Positions 43,101 through 49,128 of a stretch of DNA of 64,000 nt are shown in pieces. Under the pieces are notes generated by a model, which saw only the letters and a program-made list of their open reading frames with translations, was not told the origin of the DNA and did not search any database. Origin of the DNA: Sinonovacula constricta (Eukaryota > Mollusca > Bivalvia > Cardiida > Solecurtidae); assembly GCA_007844125.1 (NCBI GenBank), contig CM017567.1:41631027-41695026 (forward strand), in the 5' to 3' direction. How positions within the stretch are numbered: position 1 is the first letter of the stretch; every line of letters begins with the position of its first letter. A program made the translations under genes and the position numbers.

Positions 43101-46100
43101 ACTACTCGGACTTTCTACTTCTACAGCTTGCGATCCGCCGTTTGTCTGGAGCAATCACAGCCTGTGCGAGGTGACGTGCGAGCAGATGGCGGAGCAGGAT
43201 AACTGTGGCGAGCAGTTTGACCCTGATTGTATATGCCCAGCAGGCACCTACTTCAAGGACGGCCAGTGTGTCACCCTCCAAGAGTGCTACCACTGTGTCA
43301 TTGACGGAACAACCTACCTGGTACAAAAATACCTCTGAAATCCACACATTTACTTTAATAACATTGTTAATCAAAGAAAGGTGCCAATTATCAGAATGTA
43401 AGCATGTAAGCTGAAAGAAGGTATCAGATAAAGTTACTACACATTTTATCACCACATTTAACATTTTAATAGATTCAGCAGTTGACCTGGGACCTTGTAA
43501 ACCAGTCTTTTGTATTTCTGAAAACAAGTCAAATTTGTACGGTGACTTACACTTCTGTCAGATTTACTGGATTAAAAGTGGTATTTTCTATCTCTTTATA
43601 CATTCAACGTGATCTTGTCCACAAACCATTTTCCAACAATCGTGACTCATGTTTCAGCCTGGAGATGTTTGGTATCCAGAGGGCGCATGTGAGGTGTGTC
43701 AGTGTGTTGACGGACATGAAGTGTGCGAGTCCATCATGGAGATGCCAACATGCGGGGTTAGTATTAATCTTTGTATTTGCTCCGCTTAGTGACTCTCTAC
43801 TCACTGTGAGTCCATCATGGAGATACCAGCATGCGGGGTAAGTGTTGACCTTTGTAGTTGCTCCATTTAGTGACTATCTACTCACTGTGAGTCCATCATG
43901 GAGATACCAGCATGCGGGGTAAGTAATGATCTTTGTAGGTGATCCATTTAGTGACTCTCTAGTCATTGTGAGTCCATCATGGAGATACCAACATGTGGTT
44001 TATGTATTGATATTTGTAGGTGCTCCATTTAGTGACTCTTTACCCACTGTGAGTCCATCATGCAGATACCAACATGTGGGGTAAGTGTTGATCGTTGTAG
44101 TTGCTCCATTTAGTGACTCTTTACCCACTGTTAGTCCATCATGGAGATACCAAGATGCTGGGTAAGTGTTGATCTTTGTAGGTGCTCCATTTAGTGACTC
44201 TTTACACACTGTGAGTCCATCATGGAGATACCAACATCTGGGGTAAGTGTTGATCGTTGTAGTTGCTCCATTTAGTGACTCTTTACCCACTGTTAGTCCA
44301 TCATGCAGATACCAAGATGCTGGGTAAGTGTTGATATTTGTAGGTGCTCCATTTAGTGACTCTCTACTCACTGTGAGTCCATCATGGAGATACCAACATG
44401 CGGGGTAAGTATTGATCTTTGTAGGTGCTCTATTTAGTGTCTCTACCCATTGTGAGTCTATCACGGAGATACCAACGTGCGGGGCTAGTCTTGCCACAAC
44501 CTTTGAACTTGTAGGACTTAAGCGCTCGTGGAGAGGATGAAGGGTTACCGAATATAAGCCAGCGACCCAAATGTGTTGTCATTGACAACACTTTATAAAG
44601 AGTAAGAATATCAATAACGGGCATAAAATTCACGCTAATGCGTTATACAGAGGAAATTCTGAACAACAATTCTTCCGCAATGTTATGGTCGGTTTTGTTT
44701 TCGAATGGAAAATATGATCACATTGTAGACTTCCATTTTGCTGATATCTCTATCTGTCAACTTTACCAGCCGGATGAACAGATAACCTACGTAGAGGGGC
44801 CTTGTTGTCCCAAATGTGAACCCGTCAAGGACACGTGCTCGCTGAAGACCCGCGTCTCGAAACTATACAAGGATGACTGCGAGACTGAAACGGATGTGAC
44901 GTACCAGGTGTGTTCCGGCACGTGCGGTGTAAGCACCTCCACTCCACACCTGTTCACGCAAGATGAAGAATCAGGCCTACTGTCACTCAAGGCAAGTTGT
45001 TTACATGTAGTTATTTGCTAAACTAATTAATATATAAGCCATTTTAGTGAAAGATAAAATGCACCTTTTGTCCATTTTCTCTCAGAGTTCTCCCCTTATA
45101 AGGTGCTTCAAAATATTTTACAGCGGAATATTTGTGTCCTGACGTGTTTAAGTGAAACAATTTTATCTTTTATCCGACGATGAATTAGACACTACATTTG
45201 GGCAATTACAATACAAATACTATTAACTGTTTGCATGTGTTTTCTTTCACCAAATGTTTGTGTTTGATTTATTAGCTAACACGAGCGTGTATGTTCTTGC
45301 GCGTAAATGATCTTAAGAGCACTGCTCTATCTTAAAATGTAAAATCATTTATTTAGTTGCCTACAAATGAGGAAGTTATAATATAAGGTATATCATGACT
45401 TAGCTTTGTGTTGGTCATAAAAAAGAAGATAGCATTTGCAAAACATGCCTTGCTAGGCAGCATTTAATTAATATTTGTATTAAACATAGATGCAAACTTC
45501 ATCCTCGGAAAAGTTTTAAGGTAAAATGTCTTTGCCAATAACCAGGCCAATCGGATTTGGATCAATCAGTTCTTGCTGGAAATTATTTACAGTTGGAAGT
45601 TATTTACAGTCAATTATTTACAATTAGAATTATCTACAGTTAATTATTCACAGTTGGGAATAATTTACAGTTGGGAATTATTTAGTTGGTAATTATTTAC
45701 AGAAATTATTTACAGTTGGGACTTATTTACAGTTGGAATTTTTTTTACAGAATCTGCATTTTTTGCCCCATTACAGTGTTCAATGCCTTTAACCTCTAGT
45801 TGTGAACTATGTGTTACAGGACGACGACTGCAAGTGCTGTACAGGTGTACAAGGCGGCAACCAGACCGTCACACTGATCTGCCGCTCTGGAGACACCATC
45901 CCCGCCTTTGTCCCCATATTCACCGGATGTCTATGCAACTCCTGTGTAGAACGTAAGAGCCAGTATTGTTATTGTTGTAAATGTTTTTACACACCAATTT
46001 TAAGGGTCTAAACGTGAAAACCAGTAAATCGTCATATATTAGTTATACACTCTAATGAGCAAAAAATCAGTTTGCAAAAAAGTTATACCAGAAGAAGAAA

Positions 46101-46694
46101 AAAGACACTGTGTCACAGAGAACATGTTTACATAACAGATGTTCGAATCAACGCCTGGTTTGCACATGTTGACAAGTTCAATAACAAAAACACGTTACTT
46201 TATTGTTGTTATTAAATACGTGTATTTAAACAAGAGTATGTGTTGACATTGTGCGTAGATAAATGAAAAAATCACCGGGCGCAAGGATTAATGAAAGCTT
46301 ACTAAGTACAGTTGATTCCAGTTAATCGAATAACGGTTATACGCATATTCCGCTTTATTGAATAAAATATTCTAACTATAAACCTTTTCTTTTTAACCTT
46401 TGAACAAAATTAACGCTTATATGCATAATGTGTCGGTACAATTTCAGTTATAAGCATAATCCAAGGCTGCTCACCTACCTGCTGAAGCTCGCTAATTAGT
46501 TAATCTCATGTATATCTCAAATCTACGTTTCTCCAAGATAATAGATCGCAGTCATTACCCTATGTATAGTCCTTTGTGTTCTTAGCATCTCTTGCCTTGA
46601 TATTTGTTGCACAAACAGAATTGACATCATTGGTAATTTCATTAAAACAAGCAACTAAATAGTTTCTTTTGTTTGTTTTTCAGCCAGTCTATAA
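3373..46694 (+). CDS. Gel-forming-mucin-like / SCO-spondin-like secreted glycoprotein gene, 22 traced exons, 5' part outside window
   Basis: Seen: 22 exons joined by AG acceptors and GT donors (one GC donor) with compatible phases throughout; spliced coding length is 17,705 nt, about 5,900 aa ending in TAA. Order: PTS, PTS, discoidin-like, PTS, PTS, VWC-like, TSP1, TSP1-like, TIL, VWC-like, TSP1, VWC-like, three TSP1, TIL, VWC, CTCK. Known: PTS tracts in mucins are O-glycosylated rods; CTCK modules dimerise VWF and gel-forming mucins; TIL and VWC modules accompany them; TSP1 arrays with TIL modules are typical of SCO-spondin. Inferred: an extracellular mucus, matrix or surface-coat component. 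No VWD module, signal peptide or promoter is visible here and the first exon opens in phase 1, so N-terminal exons must lie upstream. Assignment to the mucin/SCO-spondin superfamily is firm; a named orthologue cannot be given. Confidence 0.9.
10108..11136 (+). other. Intron 1 (1,029 bp)
   Basis: AT-rich sequence between the giant PTS exon and the 54-nt exon, opening with gtattt and closing with ttctttctttttttcag. I see no gene, RNA or repeat family in it. Confidence 0.75.
11137..11190 (+). CDS. Exon 2: short PTS exon (18 codons)
   Basis: A strong polypyrimidine tract and cag precede 11137; the donor c|gtatgt follows 11190. The exon is phase 1-1 and encodes a Thr/Ser/Pro segment (ETTPTTTSSPSTTTSTTTR). 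It is a symmetrical mini-exon that could be skipped or duplicated without a frameshift. Its composition and phase match its neighbours, so I consider it real despite its size. Confidence 0.8.
11549..11756 (+). pseudogene. Frameshifted relic resembling the N-terminus of a Crypton/QRICH1-like transposon ORF
   Basis: Within intron 2, an ATG at 11549 opens 26 codons (MASGKSNRQFVSGSDDD...) ending at TAG 11627-11629. A second frame from 11631 continues plausibly (QEQNNVTSVAVNAFCDFLS..., TGA at 11754). The layout of an MAS start, an acidic SDDDL segment and then an N-A-F-C-D-F-L-type helix is reminiscent of the SAM-like N-terminal region of tyrosine-recombinase (Crypton) ORFs abundant in bivalves. 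This rests on remembered family character, not a search; no catalytic domain is present. Confidence 0.35.
12295..12510 (+). repeat. 97-bp tandem duplication in intron 2
   Basis: The segment starting cttgattcaa at 12295 recurs at about 12392 and begins again at 12489. Each copy contains two shorter sub-repeats carrying a ttcgacattcgagcg-like core. Two full copies plus a partial third. Confidence 0.75.
13123..13430 (+). CDS. Exon 3: first part of discoidin (F5/8 type C)-like domain
   Basis: The acceptor atttgtttccag precedes 13123 (phase 1); the donor acg|gtatgt follows 13430 (phase 0). The segment begins with Cys and an ETDGMDSEAFIP stretch, resembling the C...GM...I.D start of F5/8 type C domains. 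It ends in a strand pair with SFQISYKL and an acidic DIDG turn, as in the V..Y.V.YS.DG.....D core. Continuation in exon 4 supplies the closing cysteine. The domain is divergent, so superfamily assignment is probable rather than certain. Confidence 0.72.
13610..13810 (+). mobile_element. tRNA-derived SINE-like sequence in intron 3
   Basis: An A-box-like tggctagtgaa segment is followed by a canonical B box (gggttcaaacctcgg, about 13652-13666), the RNA polymerase III internal promoter arrangement of tRNA-derived SINEs. The rest is unlike the other SINEs in the window and the element is degraded. Confidence 0.5.
13931..14057 (+). CDS. Exon 4: second part of discoidin-like domain
   Basis: The acceptor aactgttcag precedes 13931 (phase 0); the donor gaag|gtaagg follows 14057 (phase 1). 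It encodes VFAPDYTVVLAIDGITDIYI followed by strands ending in ALEIVGCFE. The terminal LEIVGC closely matches the conserved LRLEL.GC end of F5/8 type C domains, pairing with the Cys that opens exon 3. With exon 3 the module is about 145 residues, the usual family length. It sits between two PTS blocks and might be a carbohydrate- or matrix-binding knob. Confidence 0.75.
14326..16112 (+). repeat. 30-bp minisatellite in intron 4 (about 60 copies)
   Basis: The unit is tgtcattatcatggtaaatatcagagagag-like with an exact 30-bp period; a second variant carries ggtaagtaaaagagagag, and some copies are shortened. Several frames are open because 30 is divisible by three, but the array has no exon-like phase or codon character and lies between a good donor (14058) and a good acceptor (16264). 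Confidence 0.93.
16265..16774 (+). CDS. Exon 5: PTS exon with a duplicated 54-aa cassette
   Basis: The acceptor ttgtacaaatgtag precedes 16265 and the donor acaa|gtacat follows 16774, giving a 510-nt phase 1-1 exon of 170 codons. The sequence is Thr/Ser/Pro-rich. It contains two near-identical 162-bp (54-aa) repeats, each with a non-PTS insert TDTGKNWAGSGSLAPSTS (the ggtaaa of the insert at 16432 and 16594). A third, partial PTS tail follows. An alternative donor at 16783 would give phase 0 and is disfavoured. Confidence 0.8.
16353..16700 (+). repeat. 162-bp tandem duplication inside exon 5
   Basis: Two copies 162 bp apart are nearly identical over the whole unit, including third positions, implying recent duplication. 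The unit keeps frame (54 codons). Confidence 0.85.
17685..17895 (+). repeat. 45-bp tandem repeat in intron 5
   Basis: A unit containing ttttggacatatgtttgcatatg and ggacatgtgtttttgtata recurs at 17726, 17771, 17816 and 17861, a 45-bp period, about 4-5 copies. Confidence 0.85.
18048..25947 (+). CDS. Exon 6: second giant PTS exon ending in a VWC-like cysteine segment (about 2,633 aa)
   Basis: The acceptor gactttttctttacag precedes 18048 (phase 1); the donor gaatg|gtaggt follows 25947 (phase 2). Residues 1 to about 2,560 are Thr4-Ser-Pro hexapeptides (about 425 copies of an 18-bp unit) with repeated (T)8SP variants and SS or A substitutions. They are followed by a TESTTGTTTGTTTPTY linker and a globular end with CYVSDGSDDDIRLVGY and YKSCEEC. 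The last Cys codon is split TG|T with exon 7. Exon 6 is thus both the second mucin rod and the entry to the cysteine-rich C-terminus. Confidence 0.9.
18060..25740 (+). repeat. 18-bp coding minisatellite of exon 6
   Basis: A TTTTSP-encoding unit with strong synonymous variation (ACA/ACG/ACT/ACC; TCA/TCG; CCA/CCT). Insertions encoding a run of eight Thr recur around 18,770, 20,170, 21,220, 22,300, 22,640, 23,650 and 25,390, showing longer-range block duplication. Compared with exon 1 it uses more ACT/ACC and fewer ACG-ACG-ACG runs, so the two arrays have diverged separately. Confidence 0.9.
26411..26457 (+). CDS. Exon 7: 47-nt VWC-like exon
   Basis: The acceptor atatttcaag precedes 26411 and the donor aaatt|gtaagt follows 26457; phase 2 in, phase 1 out. 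Joined to exon 6 it gives CEECECKPNGVLRCQATGNC, a textbook VWC-type CxxCxC...C motif. Two other exons (11 and 14) have the same size, phases and motif, which supports this small exon. Confidence 0.85.
26950..27105 (+). CDS. Exon 8: thrombospondin type-1 repeat 1
   Basis: The acceptor gcatgctccag precedes 26950 and the donor gaag|gtaact follows 27105; phase 1-1, 52 codons. The sequence has the TSP1 signature PWSDWGQCSVTCGSGWKRR and six cysteines, ending KQPKCE. The WxxW motif is the known C-mannosylation site in this family. A single-exon symmetrical TSP1 domain is typical of exon-shuffled modules. Confidence 0.93.
28530..28640 (+). mobile_element. Degraded SINE-like fragment in intron 8
   Basis: tggtcgagggtaagag resembles an A box and agctcgatcccgg resembles a B box, followed by a tail similar to the SINE seen at 41.7 and 47.4 kb. 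Strongly diverged. Confidence 0.4.
28854..29024 (+). CDS. Exon 9: divergent TSP1-like module
   Basis: The acceptor ttcctgtttacag precedes 28854 and the donor ctc|gtaagt follows 29024; phase 1-1, 57 codons. It has CPPWGEWSPCDCELMPHTRK, then basic residues and three further cysteines, flanked by Thr-rich linkers (VTTTPVV and NMTTT). The WxxW core fits TSP1 but the usual CSxTCG is replaced by CDCELM, so it is a variant with altered disulfide pattern. NMT is a potential N-glycosylation site. Confidence 0.8.
29950..30295 (+). repeat. Ancient interspersed repeat, copy 1 (intron 9)
   Basis: Alignable by eye with 62700-62975: shared blocks include tttgaccgcgtgtaaaa / tttaactgcgcgtaaaac, a central AT-rich part with ataatgcata, aaactgtcgcggt / aaacagtcgcggt and aaggcgtttgctt / aagacgcttgctt. 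Same strand, diverged; family unknown. Confidence 0.5.
30364..30604 (+). CDS. Exon 10: TIL domain plus start of a VWC-like segment
   Basis: The acceptor ctatctccaccag precedes 30364 (phase 1); the donor ttctg|gtaata follows 30604 (phase 2). It encodes a trypsin-inhibitor-like cysteine-rich (TIL) domain with about 10 cysteines, including the CPCPDGQRYLNGVCIN core that ends ETDCPC. An acidic linker and DDDPCTFC follow, the final Cys split TG|C with exon 11. TIL domains alternate with VWD, VWC or TSP1 modules in VWF, mucins and SCO-spondin; inhibitor activity is not implied. Confidence 0.9.
31970..32385 (+). repeat. 126-bp higher-order tandem repeat in intron 10
   Basis: Short units of the type acattactaacaagtatataactgaa are organised into a higher-order period. 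The segment starting acaatgatataactgaa occurs at 32001, 32127 and 32253, exactly 126 bp apart. Confidence 0.88.
32456..32502 (+). CDS. Exon 11: 47-nt VWC-like exon
   Basis: The acceptor tttgtctattgcag precedes 32456 (phase 2) and the donor ttct|gtaagt follows 32502 (phase 1). With exon 10 it gives CTFCQCYPDNHIKCMPRDFC. Same length, phase and motif as exon 7. Confidence 0.87.
33216..33291 (+). CDS. Exon 12: first half of a split TSP1 domain
   Basis: The acceptor tacgtcaccag precedes 33216 (phase 1) and the donor acag|gtgagt follows 33291 (phase 2). It encodes CCSWGTWNQWSDCSHTCNEG and VRYRD, a TSP1 start. Unlike the other TSP1 modules this one is interrupted, by a 4.1-kb intron filled with a 17-bp satellite; the split Arg codon AG|A rejoins exon 13. 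Confidence 0.88.
33447..36884 (+). repeat. 17-bp minisatellite filling intron 12 (about 200 copies)
   Basis: The unit acagttacctgaacatt repeats with a 17-bp period for about 3.4 kb; common variants replace ctg with ccg or cag, or ttacc with ttccc, and the array decays at both edges. It splits the two halves of one TSP1 domain. Confidence 0.95.
37165..37350 (-). mobile_element. SINE family B, degraded partial copy (intron 12)
   Basis: Shares with the copies at 42.1 and 63.5 kb the string of features (read on plus) gtgtatagcat..cgtgaacacctg, gatgccac, cctgac, gcttaagca, ctaccattttaa-like and tatgtcacggcc. Lies between the 17-bp array and exon 13. Confidence 0.6.
37432..37575 (+). CDS. Exon 13: end of split TSP1 and start of a VWC-like segment
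   Basis: The acceptor gatgttccacag precedes 37432 (phase 2) and the donor gtgtg|gtgagt follows 37575 (phase 2). It completes the TSP1 domain (DECTIVDGHQAEPCYNAPCE), then encodes DCVVNGTAYDNGDVISNCTC and CEVC, with the last Cys codon split. NGT and NCT are potential N-glycosylation sites. VNGTAYDNGD resembles the V..G..Y..G start of VWC domains. Confidence 0.88.
37806..37855 (+). CDS. Exon 14: 50-nt VWC-like exon
   Basis: The acceptor atttatttcag precedes 37806 (phase 2) and the donor aaacg|gtatgt follows 37855 (phase 1). It completes CEVCYCTRTGVHCVDNVYEN. Third member of the small-exon class (with exons 7 and 11), one codon longer. Confidence 0.86.
38547..38720 (+). repeat. 32-bp tandem repeat in intron 14
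   Basis: gatcgacttatgtgagttctgatattacattt recurs about five times with few changes before decaying. Confidence 0.88.
38862..39029 (+). CDS. Exon 15: TSP1 repeat
   Basis: The acceptor actttcctgcag precedes 38862 and the donor ccat|gtacgt follows 39029; phase 1-1, 56 codons. It encodes SPWSNWSSCTRSCDGGLRTR, then six-cysteine spacing ending DVPC. Canonical TSP1 with WxxW and a basic Arg layer. NWS is a possible N-glycosylation site. Confidence 0.93.
39447..39611 (+). CDS. Exon 16: TSP1 repeat
   Basis: The acceptor gttatgtacag precedes 39447 and the donor agta|gtgagt follows 39611; phase 1-1, 55 codons. It encodes NPWSDWGPCSTTCGTGVRTR and ends NNIPCDS, the most canonical TSP1 in the set. NHT is a potential N-glycosylation site. 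Confidence 0.94.
40907..41053 (+). CDS. Exon 17: TSP1 repeat
   Basis: The acceptor ctgtcttttcag precedes 40907 and the donor tgca|gtaagt follows 41053; phase 1-1, 49 codons. It encodes SPWTVWSPCSRSCGAGLIRR and ends YESEC. Last of the run of three TSP1 domains before the C-terminal TIL-VWC-CTCK block. Confidence 0.93.
41690..41948 (-). mobile_element. SINE family A, near-complete copy (intron 17)
   Basis: On the minus strand it begins ggggcgtctggccgagtgg (A box), followed by ggattcgagtctcgg (B box), gaactttcatatgggaagg, and a tail with ggtcttcctccgcca and acgtcgccaatatgaccata. The same tail occurs at 47.5 kb. Structure matches a tRNA-derived SINE. Confidence 0.78.
42040..42317 (-). mobile_element. 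SINE family B, near-complete copy (intron 17)
   Basis: Reverse-complement homologue of 63493-63815. On plus it reads caccaacagtatttc..., gtgtatagcatgccg, gacaccgggccaaccagtcg, agggagctatatcactaccatttt and ctcgggattcaacccagggcc (inverted B box), then tacctggagccgac and gccaggt. Confidence 0.78.
43127..43320 (+). CDS. Exon 18: second TIL domain
   Basis: The acceptor cttctacttctacag precedes 43127 (phase 1) and the donor acctg|gtacaa follows 43320 (phase 0). It encodes CDPPFVWSNHSLCEVTCEQM, then CICPAGTYFKDGQCV and QECYHCVIDG, a TIL module leading into a VWC start. NHS is a possible N-glycosylation site. A TIL just before VWC-CTCK is the usual end of gel-forming mucins, VWF and SCO-spondin. Confidence 0.91.
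43658..43756 (+). CDS. Exon 19: VWC domain, central part
   Basis: The acceptor ctcatgtttcag precedes 43658 and the donor tgcggg|gttagt follows 43756; phase 0-0, 33 codons. It encodes PGDVWYPEGACEVCQCVDGH, then EVCESIMEMPTCG. With exon 20 (PCCPKCEP) it forms a complete VWC domain. Unlike the other VWC-like segments, the CxxCxC is not split by an intron. Its last bases are the seed of the following 81-bp array. Confidence 0.87.
43737..44485 (+). repeat. 81-bp minisatellite overlapping the 3' end of exon 19
   Basis: The core gagtccatcatggagat starts at 43737 (exon copy), 43808, 43889, 43970, 44051, 44132, 44213, 44294, 44375 and 44454. Spacing is 71, then 81 seven times, then 79. Each unit carries the exon-19 end and a donor; many copies read ggggtaagt (for example 43838 and 43919) where the exon has ggggttagt. 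The unit also contains ttgtaggtgctccatttag, acceptor-like. Confidence 0.93.
44770..44991 (+). CDS. Exon 20: end of VWC and first half of C-terminal cystine knot
   Basis: The acceptor tctgtcaactttaccag precedes 44770 (phase 0). The exon runs 74 codons to CTC AAG and is followed by gcaagt, a GC-AG type donor. It encodes VEGPCCPKCEP (VWC end), then CSLKTRVSKLYKDDC and VTYQVCSGTCG, the first half of a CTCK module (CxGxC-type motif). Confidence 0.88.
45575..45755 (+). repeat. Irregular 15-19-bp repeat of ttatttacagttgg in intron 20
   Basis: About ten copies of an aattatttacagttggga-like unit lie 70-240 bp upstream of exon 21; each copy holds a tttacag acceptor-like string. Confidence 0.8.
45820..45952 (+). 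CDS. Exon 21: second half of C-terminal cystine knot
   Basis: The acceptor ctatgtgttacag precedes 45820 (phase 0) and the donor gaac|gtaaga follows 45952 (phase 1). It encodes DDDCKCCTGVQGGNQTVTLI, then the strand region and GCLCNSCVE. The CxCC and final CxCxxC motifs are the CTCK hallmarks. NQT is a potential N-glycosylation site. Known function of the family: disulfide-linked C-terminal dimerisation. Confidence 0.92.
46684..46694 (+). CDS. Exon 22: last coding exon (Pro-Ser-Leu-stop)
   Basis: The acceptor gtttgtttttcag precedes 46684. The split codon gives Pro, then Ser-Leu and TAA (46692-46694). The protein ends two to three residues beyond the CTCK, as usual for this family; the remainder of the exon is 3' UTR. 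Confidence 0.85.
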
Positions 46695-46900
46695 ACGATC
46701 TTGACCCGGAACTACATTGACCCGGAACGACTGACCGACCCGAGTTCTTCTTTTACAGTAGCATTAGATGCAAAGTGAAAAAACACACCAAAAAGACATG
46801 TTTTGTTTTGTTTATCTCTTCTTCTAGTTAATGTTTACTTGTTCATGTGTTTGATTTACTTGTTCTATTTACAACCAATAAAGCAAACAATATATAATTG
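46695..46900 (+). terminator. 3' UTR with polyadenylation signal
   Basis: AATAAA at 46877-46882 lies about 180 bp after the stop codon, in AT-rich sequence. The cleavage site is expected 10-30 bp downstream. Only this one canonical signal is near the gene end. Confidence 0.75.
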
Positions 46901-47427
46901 TGTCAGCTTTCGTTAGATTCCAAACACAAAAACACAATAATGCATTTAGTATGAAACAAATCTCCCTCACCCAGTATACATTTAGGATAGAGTCTAATAA
47001 GACGTTTCTATAGAAAACAGTGCAGGCTTTTATTTTCTATGGAAACGTCTTGATAGATTCTATCCGATTTACAAGTCCCCGCCACAGTTCTACTTGTTCT
47101 TACATGTCATCCGCCCCATAAAACTGTAAATAAAACTGTCAATCGTCTTGACGTGTTCAAACATGTCGCCACAAGGGGAAGAGTCAAGCCAGAATGCGTG
47201 GTTTGTTGCATATGCGCAGTTAAAAATAAAGCCATTTAGTAAAATAGATCGATCTTTTTTTTTTAATTGTAAAATAGAAATAAGTTCAATTGAAATAAAT
47301 CTCTGATGAATTTGAATTTTTATAGCTTCTGCTTAGCTGTAAATGTATGGCGACTTTTAAATGACAATAATGGCCTTGTATCGAGTATGCTGAAAACAGC
47401 TGTTACGTCACGTTTTGCTACATCAAC

Positions 47428-47630
47428 CGTCTTGAAACTCTTCAGTCCCTTACCACGTGGGTTCGAGTCCCGGTCGTGGCGGGAACTTTCATGTTGGAAG
47501 GTTTTCCACCTAACCTGCGATGTGCCGGTGGTTCTACCCACACGTAAGTTGGTGGTCTTCCGCCAGCAATGAACGTCGCCAATATGGCCATAAATGTTAA
47601 TGTGGGTATTACAAAAAATAAAACAAATAC
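47428..47630 (+). mobile_element. SINE family A, 5'-truncated copy
   Basis: gggttcgagtcccgg (B box, from about 47458) is followed by gggaactttcatgttggaagg and a tail ggtcttccgccagcaatgaacgtcgccaatatggccataaatg. It matches the tail of the 41.7-kb copy in reverse orientation. Ends in an A-rich stretch. Confidence 0.75.
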
Positions 47631-48406
47631 ATTAACCACAACTATCTTGTTAGGCTCTTTAATAAATAGGTTCCAGTTACACCGACCACCATATACATAC
47701 ACACTAACGAATCTCAGTCGAACGAGATTATACGTTTTTTTTTTATTTTCGATTCTTTTAAATGTTAGGATTCTAAAATATTTTAATTAACAATAACATA
47801 TTAGTGGATTTATTACATGCAAATAAATAGAGCATGTAGAGAAATGTTTTCTCGATAGTTAAGAGATCTTAGAAACCGTTGTAGTTACTGCAGTGCAGCG
47901 TAACGTAATCAGTTTGAGTAGCATGAGGATGTAAAGCAGGAAAGTGATAAAGACAATAGTCAGCATGTTCATTTAAAACAAAGTGCACGTTTAGAAGTCC
48001 AAGAATGGATAAAACATAAAAAAAGCAAAACCCGACACCATTGAATAGGTTTTCAAAGATGTTACATATCTATATGTTACATATGTAGAAAAAAGAGTTG
48101 AAAATTTTACAATTAACTATCAAACTAAAAATGTACAGGCAGAAAATGCACATGTACAGCAGCCTCACATTACACAAATAAGTATAGCTCAGATAGTATT
48201 TTTCTCGAACGTATTTTATTCCCCGTATTTTAAAGTTATTTTGAAAGTTACAAACACACAAAACTAACACTTAATCATTTACTTTACTCTTGAACAAATG
48301 TTGACAGAGGTTAGGACACGCAAAAATAATTAACGTTACTTGTTTGTATTCAGTGTGTTAACATAGTTCTATGTACTGCTTTACAAGAGGAAGCCACTGA
48401 CCTAAC
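47631..48406. other. Intergenic sequence
   Basis: AT-rich, with no open frame, RNA or repeat that I can support between the SINE and the second MITE copy. Confidence 0.6.
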
Positions 48407-48811
48407 ATTTTAAGACAATCGGAACTCCTCGGGCAATTGCGTCCTCGGGACAATCATCCCTCGGATGTATTTGGTGCAATGATACTTAAAGAAATCACGA
48501 CCGTTTTGTTCGCCGGAAGTCAGAAGAATATGCCTTAAATGTAGTTCGCACAAAACATAAACAATGGTGTCGTTTGACCGCTTTTTGCTGCGCTTTGTAA
48601 ATAAAACTTGGATTATTTAAATTTGATGCAGCCACACATTGAAGTTTAACTGGCTTCGTACTATAGTGAGCTGTCGTCCGTGCTGCCATCTTTGTTTTGA
48701 CTGTCTGTCACAAAATAAGTCCCATTTAGGGAAATAGCAAAGGTGATTTCACTACCTACATACATCCGAGAGATGAATTGTGAATTATCCGTGTTCCGAT
48801 TGATTTTAAGA
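48407..48811 (+). mobile_element. MITE-like non-autonomous DNA transposon, copy 2, with 9-bp target duplication
   Basis: The element spans 48416-48802, from caatcggaac to gttccgattg (perfect 10-bp terminal inverted repeat plus similar subterminal blocks). Perfect direct repeats attttaaga lie at 48407-48415 and 48803-48811. Opposite orientation to copy 1. Confidence 0.9.
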
Positions 48812-49043
48812 CTGTTACTATCTCAGATTCGACAGGATGTAGTGTAACGTATTTCCTTGTTTTGGTGTGAAACAAAATGCTGAGTCACTTCGACCAACAG
48901 GTATAGTCTAATGGTTATACAAACACATCAAATGTGCAAATAAATAAAGTATGCAACACAAAATGAACTATAGATTCATAGCGCGCAACAATACAGCATC
49001 CAATTAAACCTGGTACGCGAATATTAATCATCAGCATAGTAAG

Positions 49044-49128
49044 ATGGTGACTTGGTCTTGGTTTTTGGTCCTTATCCGTCTGCTTGTGTCCACTACATTG
49101 GACAAAGAATTATATAAAAAGAGCAAAG
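49044..49128 (+). CDS. Possible first coding exon (signal peptide) of a second gene
   Basis: ATG at 49044 (context gtaagatgg) opens MVTWSWFLVLIRLLVSTTLD, a good signal-peptide-like hydrophobic core, followed by a charged stretch (KELYKKSK) and a candidate donor aaag|gtataa at 49129, giving a phase-1 exon of 85 nt. Phase-1 introns after signal peptides are common in extracellular modular proteins. Open reading continues to 49241 without splicing, so it may be chance. The putative intron would contain the 12-kb satellite. Confidence 0.3.

Noticed and set aside
44000..44497. 165-aa minus-strand open frame with TYPACWYLHDGL repeats
   Set aside because: Shadow of the 81-bp minisatellite, whose unit is divisible by three.
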